Source: Pseudomonas kielensis (GTDB taxonomy: Bacteria; Pseudomonadota; Gammaproteobacteria; Pseudomonadales; Pseudomonadaceae). From it: DNA of 64,000 nt. The notes below the pieces were generated by a model that was not told the DNA's origin, did no database searches, and saw only the letters and a program-made list of their open reading frames with translations. Position numbers and translations under genes: made by a program. Location: the NCBI RefSeq assembly GCF_014236655.1, contig NZ_JACMYG010000028.1:1-64000 (forward strand). The letters are read 5' to 3'. Below, in pieces: positions 44,477-53,207 of the stretch. The stretch's first letter is position 1. The number at the start of each line of letters is the position of its first letter.

Positions 44477-44959
44477 ATGTCGATCGAGATCCGCCCGGCC
44501 ACACCCAGCGATGCACCCCAAATTCTCGCCTTCATCACCGAGCTGGCGGATTACGAGCGCGCCCGACATGAAGTCATCGCCAGTGTGGCTGACATCGAGC
44601 GCAGCCTGTTCAGCGAAGGTGCCACCGCCCACGGCCTGATCTGCCTGCGCGATGGCCTGCCGATCGGGTTTGCGGTGTTTTTCTTCAGCTATTCGACCTG
44701 GCTGGGCAGTAACTGCCTGTACCTTGAAGACCTGTACATCACGCCCGAGCAGCGCGGTGGTGGCGCAGGCAAATACTTGCTGCGCCACTTGGCGAAGATT
44801 GCGTGCGCCAACGACTGCGGGCGCTTTGAGTGGAGTGTGCTGGAGTGGAACACCCCGGCCATCGAGTTCTACAAATCCCTCGGCGCCCAGCCCCAGGAAG
44901 AGTGGGTGCGCTATCGCATGGACGGCAATGTCCTGCGTGATTTCGCCGAGGGGCGCTGA
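44477..44959 (+). CDS. GNAT family N-acetyltransferase
   Basis: A 160-residue acetyltransferase. LYLEDLYITPEQRGGGAGKYLLRHLA carries the acetyl-CoA pyrophosphate site (Q/RxxGxG/A), and WNTPAIEFYKSLGAQP is the C-terminal helix typical of diamine-acetyltransferase-like members. Substrate probably an amine, not proven. It is 9 bases from the convergent alcohol dehydrogenase gene. Confidence 0.87.
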   Translation: MSIEIRPATPSDAPQILAFITELADYERARHEVIASVADIERSLFSEGATAHGLICLRDGLPIGFAVFFFSYSTWLGSNCLYLEDLYITPEQRGGGAGKYLLRHLAKIACANDCGRFEWSVLEWNTPAIEFYKSLGAQPQEEWVRYRMDGNVLRDFAEGR

Positions 44960-44967
44960 CGCCGTGC

Positions 44968-46020
44968 TCAGGCCTTGAGGGTCGCCATGTCGATCACAAA
45001 GCGATACTTCACGTCACCGGCGATCATGCGCGCGTAAGCCTCGTTGATCTGGCGGATATCGAGCATTTCGATGTCACAGGTGATTGCGTGCTCGGCGCAG
45101 AAATCCAGCACTTCCTGGGTTTCGGCAATGCCGCCAATCAATGAGCCGGCGAGGACCCGGCGGCTCATCACCAGTTTGCCGGCGTGGACCGGCGGATCGA
45201 CGGGTTCAATCAAGCCCACCAGGATGTGCACACCGTCAAAGCGCAGCGTGTCGAGGTAGGGGTTGAGGTCGTGCTGCACCGGAATGGTGTCGAGCAGGAA
45301 GTCGAACTGTCCGGCCGCCGCTTCCATTTGCGCGGCGTCGGTGCTGACGATCACATGGTCGGCGCCCTGGCGACGACCTTCTTCAGCCTTGCTGGCCGAT
45401 CGGGTGAACAGCGTCACTTCGGCGCCCATGGCCTTGGCGAACTTGATCCCCATGTGGCCCAGGCCACCCATGCCGAGAATGCCGACCTTGTCGCCTGCCT
45501 TCACGCCGTAGTGCTTGAGCGGCGAATAGGTGGTGATACCGGCGCAGAGAATGGGTGCGGCGCTGGCCGGGTCCAGTTGCGGCGGGATGCGCACCACAAA
45601 GTGTTCACTGACCACGATGCTGTCGGAGTAGCCGCCCATGGTGTTGCTGCCGTCGACCCGGTCCGGGGTGGCGTAGGTCATGGTCGGGCCTTCGAGGCAG
45701 TACTGCTCCAGGTCGGCCTGGCAGGCTTCGCAGTGGCGGCACGAGTCGACCATGCAGCCGACGCCGACCAGGTCGCCGACTTTATGCTGGCTGACGTGGG
45801 AGCCGATGGCCGTGACCCGGCCGACAATCTCGTGGCCCGGCATCAACGGGTAAACGGCAATCCCCCATTCATTGCGTGCCTGGTGGATGTCCGAGTGACA
45901 GACGCCGCAGTAGAGGATCTCGATCGCCACGTCGTCAGCCCGGGGGCTGCGGCGTTGGAATTGCACAGGGGCGAGGGGAGTGGTGGCCGACTGGGCGGCG
46001 TAACCGATGGCGGTGTACAT
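44968..46020 (-). CDS. Zinc-dependent NAD(P) alcohol dehydrogenase (YahK-like)
   Basis: A 350-residue medium-chain dehydrogenase. Catalytic zinc ligands are in CGVCHSD and MPGHE; the structural zinc cysteines are CMVDSCRHCEACQADLEQYC. The Rossmann motif is GMGGLGHMGIKFA. It resembles NADPH-dependent aldehyde reductases such as YahK. The start MYTAIGYAA at 46020 is chosen over longer frames. It is divergent from the AraC regulator with 179 bp between starts, so it is a likely target. Confidence 0.88.
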   Translation of the reverse strand: MYTAIGYAAQSATTPLAPVQFQRRSPRADDVAIEILYCGVCHSDIHQARNEWGIAVYPLMPGHEIVGRVTAIGSHVSQHKVGDLVGVGCMVDSCRHCEACQADLEQYCLEGPTMTYATPDRVDGSNTMGGYSDSIVVSEHFVVRIPPQLDPASAAPILCAGITTYSPLKHYGVKAGDKVGILGMGGLGHMGIKFAKAMGAEVTLFTRSASKAEEGRRQGADHVIVSTDAAQMEAAAGQFDFLLDTIPVQHDLNPYLDTLRFDGVHILVGLIEPVDPPVHAGKLVMSRRVLAGSLIGGIAETQEVLDFCAEHAITCDIEMLDIRQINEAYARMIAGDVKYRFVIDMATLKA

Positions 46021-46138
46021 GGTGAACCTCGCAAAAGCAGTGACAGGTGAGGCGGCGCATTCTGGGCGTCCGATCGGCCAGCGGCCATGGCGATTCCTCC
46101 GGGTGTCATGCCTAATCCTCCGGCATCGGCCGGCAAAG

Positions 46139-46154
46139 GCTCGCATTGGCGAGC
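46139..46154. promoter_or_regulatory. Short palindrome between adh and araC-type genes
   Basis: GCTCGC-ATTG-GCGAGC, 46 bases before the AraC-type start. It may be an operator or a REP remnant. Confidence 0.3.
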
Positions 46155-46199
46155 AGACCTGCGATGATGCTTTCATCCCATTTTTGCGAAGTTTTTTCT

Positions 46200-47090
46200 A
46201 TGTTGCTGACCCGTCATCTCGACGCCAATGCCAACCTGGTGGCGCTGATCGAGCCGCTGGCCGCCGGCGATGGTTTCACCCCGACCGCGTTGCCCGGCGT
46301 GCAGGTGCTGCGCGCCAGTTGCGACGTTGCCCGCGGCCCGCATATCTATGAGCCGAGCCTGATGATCATCGCCCAGGGCAGCAAACTGGCCTACCTGGGA
46401 CCGCGGACCATGGAGTACGGGGCCGGGCACTACCTGATCCAGGCGTTGCCGGTGCCCTTCGAGTGCGAAACCTTTGCCTTGCCCAACGCCCCCTTGCTTG
46501 GTGTCTCGGTGGCGATTGACCGGGTGCTGCTGGGGGAGTTGGTGCTGGCCATGGGGCTGGCGCCGGGGCGCGGAGGCGCCGCGCAGACGCCCGAGTCGAT
46601 GACCTCGGTGGTGCTCGATGACGGCATGCGTGGTTGTGTCGAGCGGCTGTTGTCGTGCCTGCACGATCCGCTGGAAAGCCGGATCATGGGCCCGGCGCGC
46701 CTGCGTGAATTGTTGTTCACCGCTTTGCGCGGGCCCCAGGCCGATGTGCTGCGGGCGCTGGTGGAGCAGCAAGGCCAGTTCGCCCGCGTTGCAGCGTCGA
46801 TCAGCCATCTGCATGCGCACTACAACGAGCCATTGAACGTCGAAACCCTGGCCAGTTGCGCCAACATGAGCGCCTCGACCTTTCATGAACACTTCAAGCG
46901 CAGCACCCTGTTGTCGCCGGTGCAGTATTTGAAGCGCCTGCGCCTGCTCAAGGCGCAGACCTTGCTGGTGGCCGAAGGCCTGGGCGTGGCGCAGGTGGCG
47001 CATCGGGTGGGTTATCAGAGCACGTCGCAGTTCAGTCGCGAGTACAAGCGCTACTTCGAGCGCAATCCGGGGGATGAGCGCGCCGCCTGA
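46200..47090 (+). CDS. AraC family transcriptional regulator
   Basis: A 296-residue regulator with an N-terminal cupin-like AraC_N domain (EPSLMIIAQGSKLAYLG, YLIQALPVPFECE) and a C-terminal double HTH (NVETLASCANMSASTFHEHF, then VAHRVGYQSTSQFSREYKRYF). I chose the ATG at 46200 (MLLTRHLD). Relatives control a divergent aldehyde or alcohol dehydrogenase, as placed here. Confidence 0.88.
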   Translation: MLLTRHLDANANLVALIEPLAAGDGFTPTALPGVQVLRASCDVARGPHIYEPSLMIIAQGSKLAYLGPRTMEYGAGHYLIQALPVPFECETFALPNAPLLGVSVAIDRVLLGELVLAMGLAPGRGGAAQTPESMTSVVLDDGMRGCVERLLSCLHDPLESRIMGPARLRELLFTALRGPQADVLRALVEQQGQFARVAASISHLHAHYNEPLNVETLASCANMSASTFHEHFKRSTLLSPVQYLKRLRLLKAQTLLVAEGLGVAQVAHRVGYQSTSQFSREYKRYFERNPGDERAA

Positions 47091-47131
47091 CGCCGCCTTG
47101 CGCGACTCCGAAGTGTTTTATTGCGGGCAAC

Positions 47132-47154
47132 AAAAAGGCCCCCATTCGGGAGCC
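47132..47154 (-). terminator. Terminator after etfQO
   Basis: On the minus strand GGCTCCC / GGGGGCC (with a G-T pair) and a four-base loop are followed by five T, 20 bases past the etfQO stop. Confidence 0.8.
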
Positions 47155-47174
47155 TCACTGTTCAGGCATACGGC

Positions 47175-48839
47175 TTACATGTTCGGGTAAGTCGGTCCGC
47201 CCGCGCCTTCCGGCGTCACCCAGGTGATGTTCTGCGCAGGGTCCTTGATGTCACAGGTCTTGCAGTGCACGCAGTTCTGGGCGTTGATCTGGAAGCGTTT
47301 CTCGCCGTCTTCCTTGGTGATCACTTCATACACGCCGGCCGGGCAGTAGCGCTGCGCAGGCTCATCGTAGAGCGGCAGGTTCTTGCTGATCGGGACGCTC
47401 GCGTCGGCCAGCTTGAGGTGGCACGGTTGCTCTTCTTCGTGGTTGGTACCGGAGATGAACACCGAGCTGAGCTTGTCGAAGCTGAGTTTGCCGTCTGGTT
47501 TCGGGTAGTCGATCTTCTTGCAATCGGCCGCCAGCTTCAGGCACGCGTAGTCTGGCTTGGTGTCGTGCAGGGTGAACGGCAGTTTGCCGCCGAAGATGTT
47601 CTGGTCTAGCCAGTTGACCCCACCGCCGATGATCGCGCCGTACTTGTGGATCGCCGGACCGAAGTTACGGCTGGCGAACAGTTCTTCGTACAGCCAGCTG
47701 CTCTTGAAGCTGTCGACATAGGCAGTCAACTCGTCGCCGCCTTCGGATTCGGCGAACAGGCGATCGGCCACCGCTTCAGCGGCGAGCATGCCGGATTTCA
47801 TCGCCGTATGGCTGCCTTTGATCTTGGCGAAGTTCAGGGTGCCCAGGTCGCAACCGATCAGCGCGCCGCCTTTGAAGACCATTTTCGGCAACGAGTTCAG
47901 GCCACCTTTGCAGATTGCCCGAGCGCCGTAGCTGATGCGCTTGCCGCCTTCCAGGTACTGCTTGAGCACCGGGTGATGCTTGAGGCGCTGGAATTCGTCG
48001 AACGGCGACAGGTAAGTGTTGCTGTAGGACAGGTCGACGATGAGGCCCACGACCACTTGATTGTTTTCCAGGTGATAAAGGAACGAACCGCCCGTGTTCT
48101 CTTTGCCCAGAATGTCCAGCGGCCAACCGGCGGTGTGGACCACCAGGCCAGGCTGGTGCTTGGCCGGGTCGATTTCCCAGATTTCCTTGAGGCCGATGCC
48201 GTAGTGCTGGGCGTCGGCATCGCTGTCCAGGTTGAAGCGCTTGATCAGTTGTTTGCCGATGTGGCCACGGCAACCTTCGGCGAACAGCGTGTACTTGCCA
48301 CGCAGTTCCATGCCAGGGGTGTACAGGCCTTCTTTCGGATTGCCTTCGCGGTCGACGCCCAGGTCACCGGTGATGATCCCGCGGACCACGCCATTTTCGT
48401 CGAACAGGGCTTCCTGTGCGGCGAAGCCAGGGTAGATTTCCACGCCCAGGTTCTCGGCCTGCTGGGCGAGCCAGCGGCACAGGTTGCCCAGGGAGATGAT
48501 GTAGTTGCCTTCGTTGTGCATGGTCTTGGGCACAAAGAAGTCAGGAACCTTGATGGATGCCTCGGTGTTGCGCAGCACATAGATATCATCGCGCACGACC
48601 GGGGTGTTGAGCGGGGCGCCGAGCTCTTTCCAGTCCGGGAACAGTTCGTTCAGGGCCCGAGGTTCGAACACCGCGCCGGAGAGGATATGAGCACCGACTT
48701 CGGAGCCTTTTTCGACCACGCAGACGCTAATTTCCTTACCGGCTTCGGCGGCCTTCTGCTTCAATCGGCAGGCGGCGGAAAGACCAGCGGGGCCGGCACC
48801 GACGATGACCACGTCGAATTCCATGTATTCGCGTTCCAC
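47175..48839 (-). CDS. Electron-transfer flavoprotein:ubiquinone oxidoreductase
   Basis: A 554-residue membrane-associated flavoprotein that takes electrons from ETF to ubiquinone. The FAD site is VIVGAGPAGLSAACRL at the N-terminus. A central quinone/membrane segment (EGGKRISYGARAI) is followed by the C-terminal 4Fe-4S cysteines in YCPAGVYEV and CVHCKTCDIKDP. Full length. It is divergent from etfBA across a 546-bp region containing a PsrA-like palindrome. Confidence 0.93.
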   Translation of the reverse strand: MEREYMEFDVVIVGAGPAGLSAACRLKQKAAEAGKEISVCVVEKGSEVGAHILSGAVFEPRALNELFPDWKELGAPLNTPVVRDDIYVLRNTEASIKVPDFFVPKTMHNEGNYIISLGNLCRWLAQQAENLGVEIYPGFAAQEALFDENGVVRGIITGDLGVDREGNPKEGLYTPGMELRGKYTLFAEGCRGHIGKQLIKRFNLDSDADAQHYGIGLKEIWEIDPAKHQPGLVVHTAGWPLDILGKENTGGSFLYHLENNQVVVGLIVDLSYSNTYLSPFDEFQRLKHHPVLKQYLEGGKRISYGARAICKGGLNSLPKMVFKGGALIGCDLGTLNFAKIKGSHTAMKSGMLAAEAVADRLFAESEGGDELTAYVDSFKSSWLYEELFASRNFGPAIHKYGAIIGGGVNWLDQNIFGGKLPFTLHDTKPDYACLKLAADCKKIDYPKPDGKLSFDKLSSVFISGTNHEEEQPCHLKLADASVPISKNLPLYDEPAQRYCPAGVYEVITKEDGEKRFQINAQNCVHCKTCDIKDPAQNITWVTPEGAGGPTYPNM

Positions 48840-48995
48840 AGGTTATCTCCTACTCAAGGCTCAACAGTTTTTTTTCTAATTGGAGGTTTGGTGTCGCCCC
48901 GATCAATTACGCTGCCCTGTGGGCAGGAGGACAATCGAGGCCCACCTTTCTCTCTAGGTGGCGCATTATATCTACACCACTCTCAGCGTCCAATA

Positions 48996-49005
48996 CAAAC
49001 GTTTG
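48996..49005. promoter_or_regulatory. PsrA-like operator palindrome
   Basis: CAAACGTTTG is a perfect 10-bp palindrome whose half-sites match those of the PsrA motif (GAAAC/CAAAC and GTTTG/GTTTC), though the reported consensus has a 2-4 base spacer. In P. aeruginosa PsrA is reported to act on the etfBA/etfQO genes, which supports this place. Confidence 0.6.
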
Positions 49006-49064
49006 TTTGAAATTGCTGGAAGCCAGATAAATCAAAGAAGCGCGGCTTATAACTGGCCATTTTG

Positions 49065-49102
49065 CCGTATTGACCGGAATAGGCGTTCCGGTCAAGATAC
49101 GG
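49065..49102. repeat. 15-bp inverted repeat in the etf region
   Basis: The left arm 49065-49079 (CCGTATTGACCGGAA) matches the right arm 49086-49102 with a single extra base; the inner 10 bp (TTGACCGGAA / TTCCGGTCAA) are perfect. The loop is six bases. No T-run follows on either strand. Confidence 0.75.
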
Positions 49103-49385
49103 GCGGTTTTGCGCTCGCCGTAGGCTGACTGTTGGTTTCAAGAGCACCTCTAAAGACAGGGCGAAGGCAGTATAAGGTGATGCGCAACGTGGGTTCGCGG
49201 CGAAGTCTACACGCTGTGAAAACGAATGACTTGTCAGTCACCACTGATGAACGGTCATTTACCTCCCGAGCAGGATTACCCGATACCCAGGCCGGCGTTT
49301 TTAGAGGTGCCCTTGTGCCCGATGAGCATCAACCGCCAGGTTCGCCTAGGCGACTTTCTTTTCACCGGAGAGTAACGAGGAATCC

Positions 49386-50135
49386 ATGAAGGTTCTTGTA
49401 GCTGTCAAACGAGTGGTCGACTATAACGTCAAGGTCCGCGTCAAAGCGGATAACTCCGGCGTCGATCTCGCAAACGTCAAGATGTCGATGAACCCTTTCT
49501 GCGAAATCGCAGTGGAAGAAGCCGTACGCCTGAAAGAGAAAGGCGTTGCGACTGAAATCGTCGTCGTCTCCATCGGCCCGTCCACCGCTCAAGAGCAACT
49601 GCGCACCGCGCTGGCTCTGGGTGCCGACCGCGCCATCCTCGTCGAATCCGCCGAAGACCTGACTTCCCTGGCCGTTGCCAAGTTGTTGAAAGCTGTTGTC
49701 GACAAGGAACAGCCTCAGCTGGTGATCCTGGGCAAACAAGCGATCGACAGCGACAACAACCAGACTGGCCAGATGCTCGCTGCATTGAGCGGCTACGGTC
49801 AGGGCACCTTCGCTTCGAAAGTCGAAGTGTCCGGCGACAGCGTTGCCGTGACGCGTGAAATCGACGGCGGCGCGCAGACAGTTTCCCTGAAACTGCCAGC
49901 CATCGTCACCACCGACCTGCGTTTGAACGAGCCGCGTTATGCGTCCCTGCCAAACATCATGAAAGCCAAGAAGAAGCCGCTTGAAGTGCTGACTCCGGAT
50001 GCTTTGGGCGTTTCCACCGCCTCCACCAACAAGACTCTGAAAGTCGAAGCGCCTGCTGCACGCAGCGCGGGTATCAAGGTCAAGTCGGTGGCTGAACTGG
50101 TCGAGAAACTGAAAAACGAAGCGAAGGTAATCTAA
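49386..50135 (+). CDS. etfB: Electron-transfer flavoprotein beta subunit
   Basis: A 249-residue AMP-binding ETF subunit: MKVLVAVKRVVDYNVKVRV at the N-terminus, IDSDNNQTGQMLAALSGY and LNEPRYASLPNIMKAKKKP are characteristic. It is directly followed by etfA with no gap. Confidence 0.95.
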   Translation: MKVLVAVKRVVDYNVKVRVKADNSGVDLANVKMSMNPFCEIAVEEAVRLKEKGVATEIVVVSIGPSTAQEQLRTALALGADRAILVESAEDLTSLAVAKLLKAVVDKEQPQLVILGKQAIDSDNNQTGQMLAALSGYGQGTFASKVEVSGDSVAVTREIDGGAQTVSLKLPAIVTTDLRLNEPRYASLPNIMKAKKKPLEVLTPDALGVSTASTNKTLKVEAPAARSAGIKVKSVAELVEKLKNEAKVI

Positions 50136-51065
50136 ATGACTATCTTGGTTATTGCTGAACACGACAACAAAGTGCTGGCCCCGGCCACACTGAACACCGT
50201 TGCTGCCGCTGCCAAGATTGGCGGTGACATCCACGTTCTGGTTGCAGGCCAGGGCGCTGGCGCCGTGGCTGAAGCCGCTGCGCAAGTGGCTGGCGTGAGC
50301 AAAGTATTGGTCGCTGATAACGCCGCCTACGCACACCAACTGCCGGAAAACGTTGCGCCGCTGGTTGCCGAATTGGGCAAGGGCTACAGCCACATCCTGG
50401 CCGCTGCCACTTCCAACGGCAAAAACATCCTGCCGCGCGTTGCCGCGCAGCTGGACGTCGACCAGATCTCCGAGATTATCTCGGTCGAAAGCGCTGACAC
50501 CTTCAAGCGCCCGATCTACGCCGGTAACGCGATCGCCACCGTGCAATCGAACGCCGCGGTAAAAGTGATCACCGTGCGTGCCACCGGTTTCGACCCGGTT
50601 GCAGCCGAAGGTGGTTCGGCTGCTGTTGAAGCGGTGGCTGCAGCTCACGACGCTGGCACCTCCAGCTTCGTTGGCGAAGAGCTGGCCAAGTCCGATCGTC
50701 CGGAACTGACTGCTGCCAAGATCGTCGTTTCCGGCGGTCGCGGCATGCAGAACGGCGACAACTTCAAACACCTGTACGCCCTGGCCGACAAGCTGGGCGC
50801 TGCTGTCGGCGCTTCCCGTGCCGCGGTCGACGCAGGTTTTGTACCTAACGACATGCAGGTCGGTCAGACCGGCAAGATCGTTGCTCCACAGCTGTACATC
50901 GCCGTCGGTATTTCCGGCGCGATCCAGCACCTGGCCGGCATGAAAGACTCCAAAGTGATCGTTGCGATCAACAAGGACGAAGAAGCGCCGATCTTCCAGG
51001 TGGCCGATTACGGCCTGGTGGCGGACTTGTTCGAAGCCATCCCTGAGCTGGAGAAGCTGGTCTAA
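50136..51065 (+). CDS. etfA: Electron-transfer flavoprotein alpha subunit
   Basis: A 309-residue FAD-binding ETF subunit. The C-terminal FAD domain has SGGRGMQNGDNF, QTGKIVAPQLYIAVGISGAIQHL and INKDEEAPIFQVADYG. Together with EtfB and ETF-QO it links FadE-type dehydrogenases to the respiratory chain. A strong terminator follows. Confidence 0.95.
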   Translation: MTILVIAEHDNKVLAPATLNTVAAAAKIGGDIHVLVAGQGAGAVAEAAAQVAGVSKVLVADNAAYAHQLPENVAPLVAELGKGYSHILAAATSNGKNILPRVAAQLDVDQISEIISVESADTFKRPIYAGNAIATVQSNAAVKVITVRATGFDPVAAEGGSAAVEAVAAAHDAGTSSFVGEELAKSDRPELTAAKIVVSGGRGMQNGDNFKHLYALADKLGAAVGASRAAVDAGFVPNDMQVGQTGKIVAPQLYIAVGISGAIQHLAGMKDSKVIVAINKDEEAPIFQVADYGLVADLFEAIPELEKLV

Positions 51066-51087
51066 TCCAGCGGCTTCACTTATAAAG

Positions 51088-51116
51088 AGCCCGGCCTTTT
51101 GGCCGGGCTTTTTTTT
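51088..51116 (+). terminator. Terminator after etfA
   Basis: A 9-bp stem AGCCCGGCC / GGCCGGGCT with a four-base loop and eight T. Confidence 0.92.
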
Positions 51117-51146
51117 GTCCGCGAGTTGAGAGTGGAGACATACGCC

Positions 51147-51971
51147 ATGGATTTGCGTCGCTTGAGCGGTTGGTCGATGTTCCTCGGCCTGGCGCTATTG
51201 CCCCTTGTATCGAACGCTGCCGGCAAATGCGAACGCCTGGTGGTGACCGGCAGCCCCGATGCGCCGCCCTATCTGTGGCAAGACCCGCAGGACCCCGTGC
51301 ACCTGATCGGCGCCAATGCCGACGTGCTGCAGCAGGTGGCGGCGCAGATGGGGATCAAGGTCGAGTTGCGGTATGCCGGCAAGCGCTCCCAGGCGCTGGA
51401 GGAGGTGCGCAGCGGGCGTATCGACATGCTGGCGGATGCTTCGCTGACAACCGAGCAACTGGAGGCGCTGGACTACATACACCCGGCGCTGGCCAGCAAT
51501 GACTACCTGGTATGGACTCGCAATGGTTCGACGCTGGACTACAGCGAGGCCAAGGATTTGAGCGGGCATGTCGGCGCGGTGTCGCAGCAGGCACGGTTGA
51601 CCCAGGATTTCGCAGCATTCGCCCAATCGCAGCTGACCCTGGTCAGTACGCCGAACCTGACCCAGGCGTTTCAGAAGCTGTTGCTGGGCGAGGTGGAGTT
51701 TGTGTTGGCTGGGCGGTACGCCGGGATGGCCATGACCCAGACCCTGAGCATCGCCAACGACGTGCAGGCTTACGCCCAGCCGGTGGATAAACCCGGGCTG
51801 TTCCTGGCTATTTCCCACAACTCGGCGTGCAACGATCCATGGTTGCGCGGACAGTTGGCCAAAAAGATGACAGAATTGCCCGCGTCCGGTCTGACTGAGG
51901 CCGTGCTACAGCGCAATCTGGAGCGCTGGAAGGCACAATTGAAACAGCCCGTCAGCACCCCAAAACAGTAG
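51147..51971 (+). CDS. Periplasmic solute-binding protein, SBP_bac_3-like
   Basis: A 274-residue exported protein. The signal peptide (about residues 1-25, LGLALLPLVSNAAG) is followed by a bacterial extracellular solute-binding fold (VTGSPDAPPYLWQDP, RSGRIDMLADASLTTEQ). No permease or ATPase is adjacent, so it may be an orphan binding protein or a sensor-like component. Start ATG at 51147. It is followed after nine bases by the DUF4398 lipoprotein gene. Confidence 0.8.
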   Translation: MDLRRLSGWSMFLGLALLPLVSNAAGKCERLVVTGSPDAPPYLWQDPQDPVHLIGANADVLQQVAAQMGIKVELRYAGKRSQALEEVRSGRIDMLADASLTTEQLEALDYIHPALASNDYLVWTRNGSTLDYSEAKDLSGHVGAVSQQARLTQDFAAFAQSQLTLVSTPNLTQAFQKLLLGEVEFVLAGRYAGMAMTQTLSIANDVQAYAQPVDKPGLFLAISHNSACNDPWLRGQLAKKMTELPASGLTEAVLQRNLERWKAQLKQPVSTPKQ

Positions 51972-51980
51972 GGATTTTTA

Positions 51981-52337
51981 GTGACTATTCGACCTCTTTT
52001 CGCTGCCCTGGCCGTCACGGCTCTGGCGGGTTGTGCAGCCGATCCGGCGCCGAATGAACAAATGCGTTTGACCGGGCAAGCCCTGGAGCAGGCGACCGCG
52101 GTGGGAGCCACCGTGGAGGACGTGCCGGAACTGAAACTGGCGGAAGGCAAATACAGCCAGGCCAAGGCCGACATGGCCGACCAGTCATTCAAGGATGCCC
52201 GCGTCCAGGCCGAGCAGGCCGAGCTGGATGCACGCCTGGCCGAAGCCAAGGTCCTGACGCTTAAAAGCCAGGAGCAACTGAACGTTCTCAACACCCGCAT
52301 CGCGCGCCTGCGCAAGCAGTTGGGAGACGCCCAATGA
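51981..52337 (+). CDS. DUF4398 lipoprotein
   Basis: A 118-residue lipoprotein (lipobox LAGC, Cys at about residue 17) with a heptad-rich helix (KADMADQSFKDARVQAEQAELDARLAEAK) typical of DUF4398. GTG start at 51981. It overlaps the OmpA-family gene by four bases, so the two are translationally coupled and probably form an envelope complex. Confidence 0.82.
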   Translation: MTIRPLFAALAVTALAGCAADPAPNEQMRLTGQALEQATAVGATVEDVPELKLAEGKYSQAKADMADQSFKDARVQAEQAELDARLAEAKVLTLKSQEQLNVLNTRIARLRKQLGDAQ

Positions 52338-53137
52338 AACTCAAGAATGGCGTCCTCGGCGGCCTGCTGCTGGCCAGCCTGTACGGCTGTGCGGGCCAAC
52401 ACAGCGATGTGGCACTGCAACAAGCCTACAACGACTTCCAGAAGGTCAAGGAAGACTCCAACGTACTGCGCATCGCGCCCAAGGACGTGATCCGGGCCGG
52501 TGAATCCCTGGCCCGGGCCGATCGTCTGTCCAGCTATTGGGGCAGTGGCGCCGATGTGCAGCACTACGCCTACCTGAGCCAGCGTTACAGTGAGATCGCC
52601 CGGCAACATAGTGAGAAAGTGCTCAACGAAGAACGCGCAGCCAAGCTCGAGCTGGAGCGCCAACGCCTGCAGCTGGCGTTGCGCGAAGCCAAGTTGCTGA
52701 GCGTGCAGCAGCAGGGCAAATGGCTGGAAGAGCAGATCATCAGCCTGGCTACCACCCAGACCGATCGTGGCCTGGTGATGACCCTGGGCGATGTGCTGTT
52801 CGACACCGGCGAGGCGGAGCTCAAGAGTTCGGCCAACCGCACGGTGCTGAAAATTGTCCAGTTCCTGCAGCTCAACCCCAAGCGTGTCGTGCGCATCGAG
52901 GGTTACACCGACAGCACGGGTGGCAAGCAGGAAAACCGCAAACTGTCCCGGGACCGCGCCCAGGCCGTGGCCGACATGCTGATGGACCTGGGGGTTGACG
53001 ACAAACGTATTCACGTCGAAGGATATGGCGACGAATACCCGGTCGAGGCCAACGCTTCCGAACGGGGCCGGGCGCAGAACCGCCGGGTGGAAATTGTGTT
53101 CTCCGACGAAAAAGGCCAGCTCGGCGCTGCCCGCTAA
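52334..53137 (+). CDS. OmpA family lipoprotein with DUF4398-like N-terminus
   Basis: A 267-residue protein: a lipobox (LYGC, Cys at about residue 19), a helical DUF4398-like region (about 20-140) and a C-terminal OmpA peptidoglycan-binding domain (LGDVLFDTGEAELKSSANR, RVVRIEGYTDSTGG, LSRDRAQAVADML, ERGRAQNRRVEI). It would anchor the outer membrane to peptidoglycan. A terminator follows directly. Confidence 0.88.
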   Translation: MKLKNGVLGGLLLASLYGCAGQHSDVALQQAYNDFQKVKEDSNVLRIAPKDVIRAGESLARADRLSSYWGSGADVQHYAYLSQRYSEIARQHSEKVLNEERAAKLELERQRLQLALREAKLLSVQQQGKWLEEQIISLATTQTDRGLVMTLGDVLFDTGEAELKSSANRTVLKIVQFLQLNPKRVVRIEGYTDSTGGKQENRKLSRDRAQAVADMLMDLGVDDKRIHVEGYGDEYPVEANASERGRAQNRRVEIVFSDEKGQLGAAR

Positions 53138-53156
53138 GGTCAGCGTTACTGGAAAG

Positions 53157-53188
53157 CCCGGCACCTGTAGAGGTGCCGGGTTTTTTTT
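53157..53188 (+). terminator. Terminator after the OmpA-family gene
   Basis: A 10-bp stem CCCGGCACCT / AGGTGCCGGG with loop GTAG and eight T. Confidence 0.93.
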
Positions 53189-53207
53189 GGCCTGCCAATC
53201 GGCGCAC

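Larger units (their letters stand above)
48840..49385. other. etfQO/etfBA divergent intergenic region
   Basis: 546 bp without a supportable gene. Besides the two regulatory elements listed separately it contains an AT-rich part at about 48955-49045 fitting the etfQO promoter, and a ribosome-binding site (AACGAGG) before etfB. Two shorter segments (about 49105-49380) show nothing I can assign. Confidence 0.6.

Noticed and set aside
49362..50930. A 522-codon minus-strand frame opposite etfB and etfA.
   Set aside because: Both plus-strand genes are certain; the antisense product is low in recognisable features.
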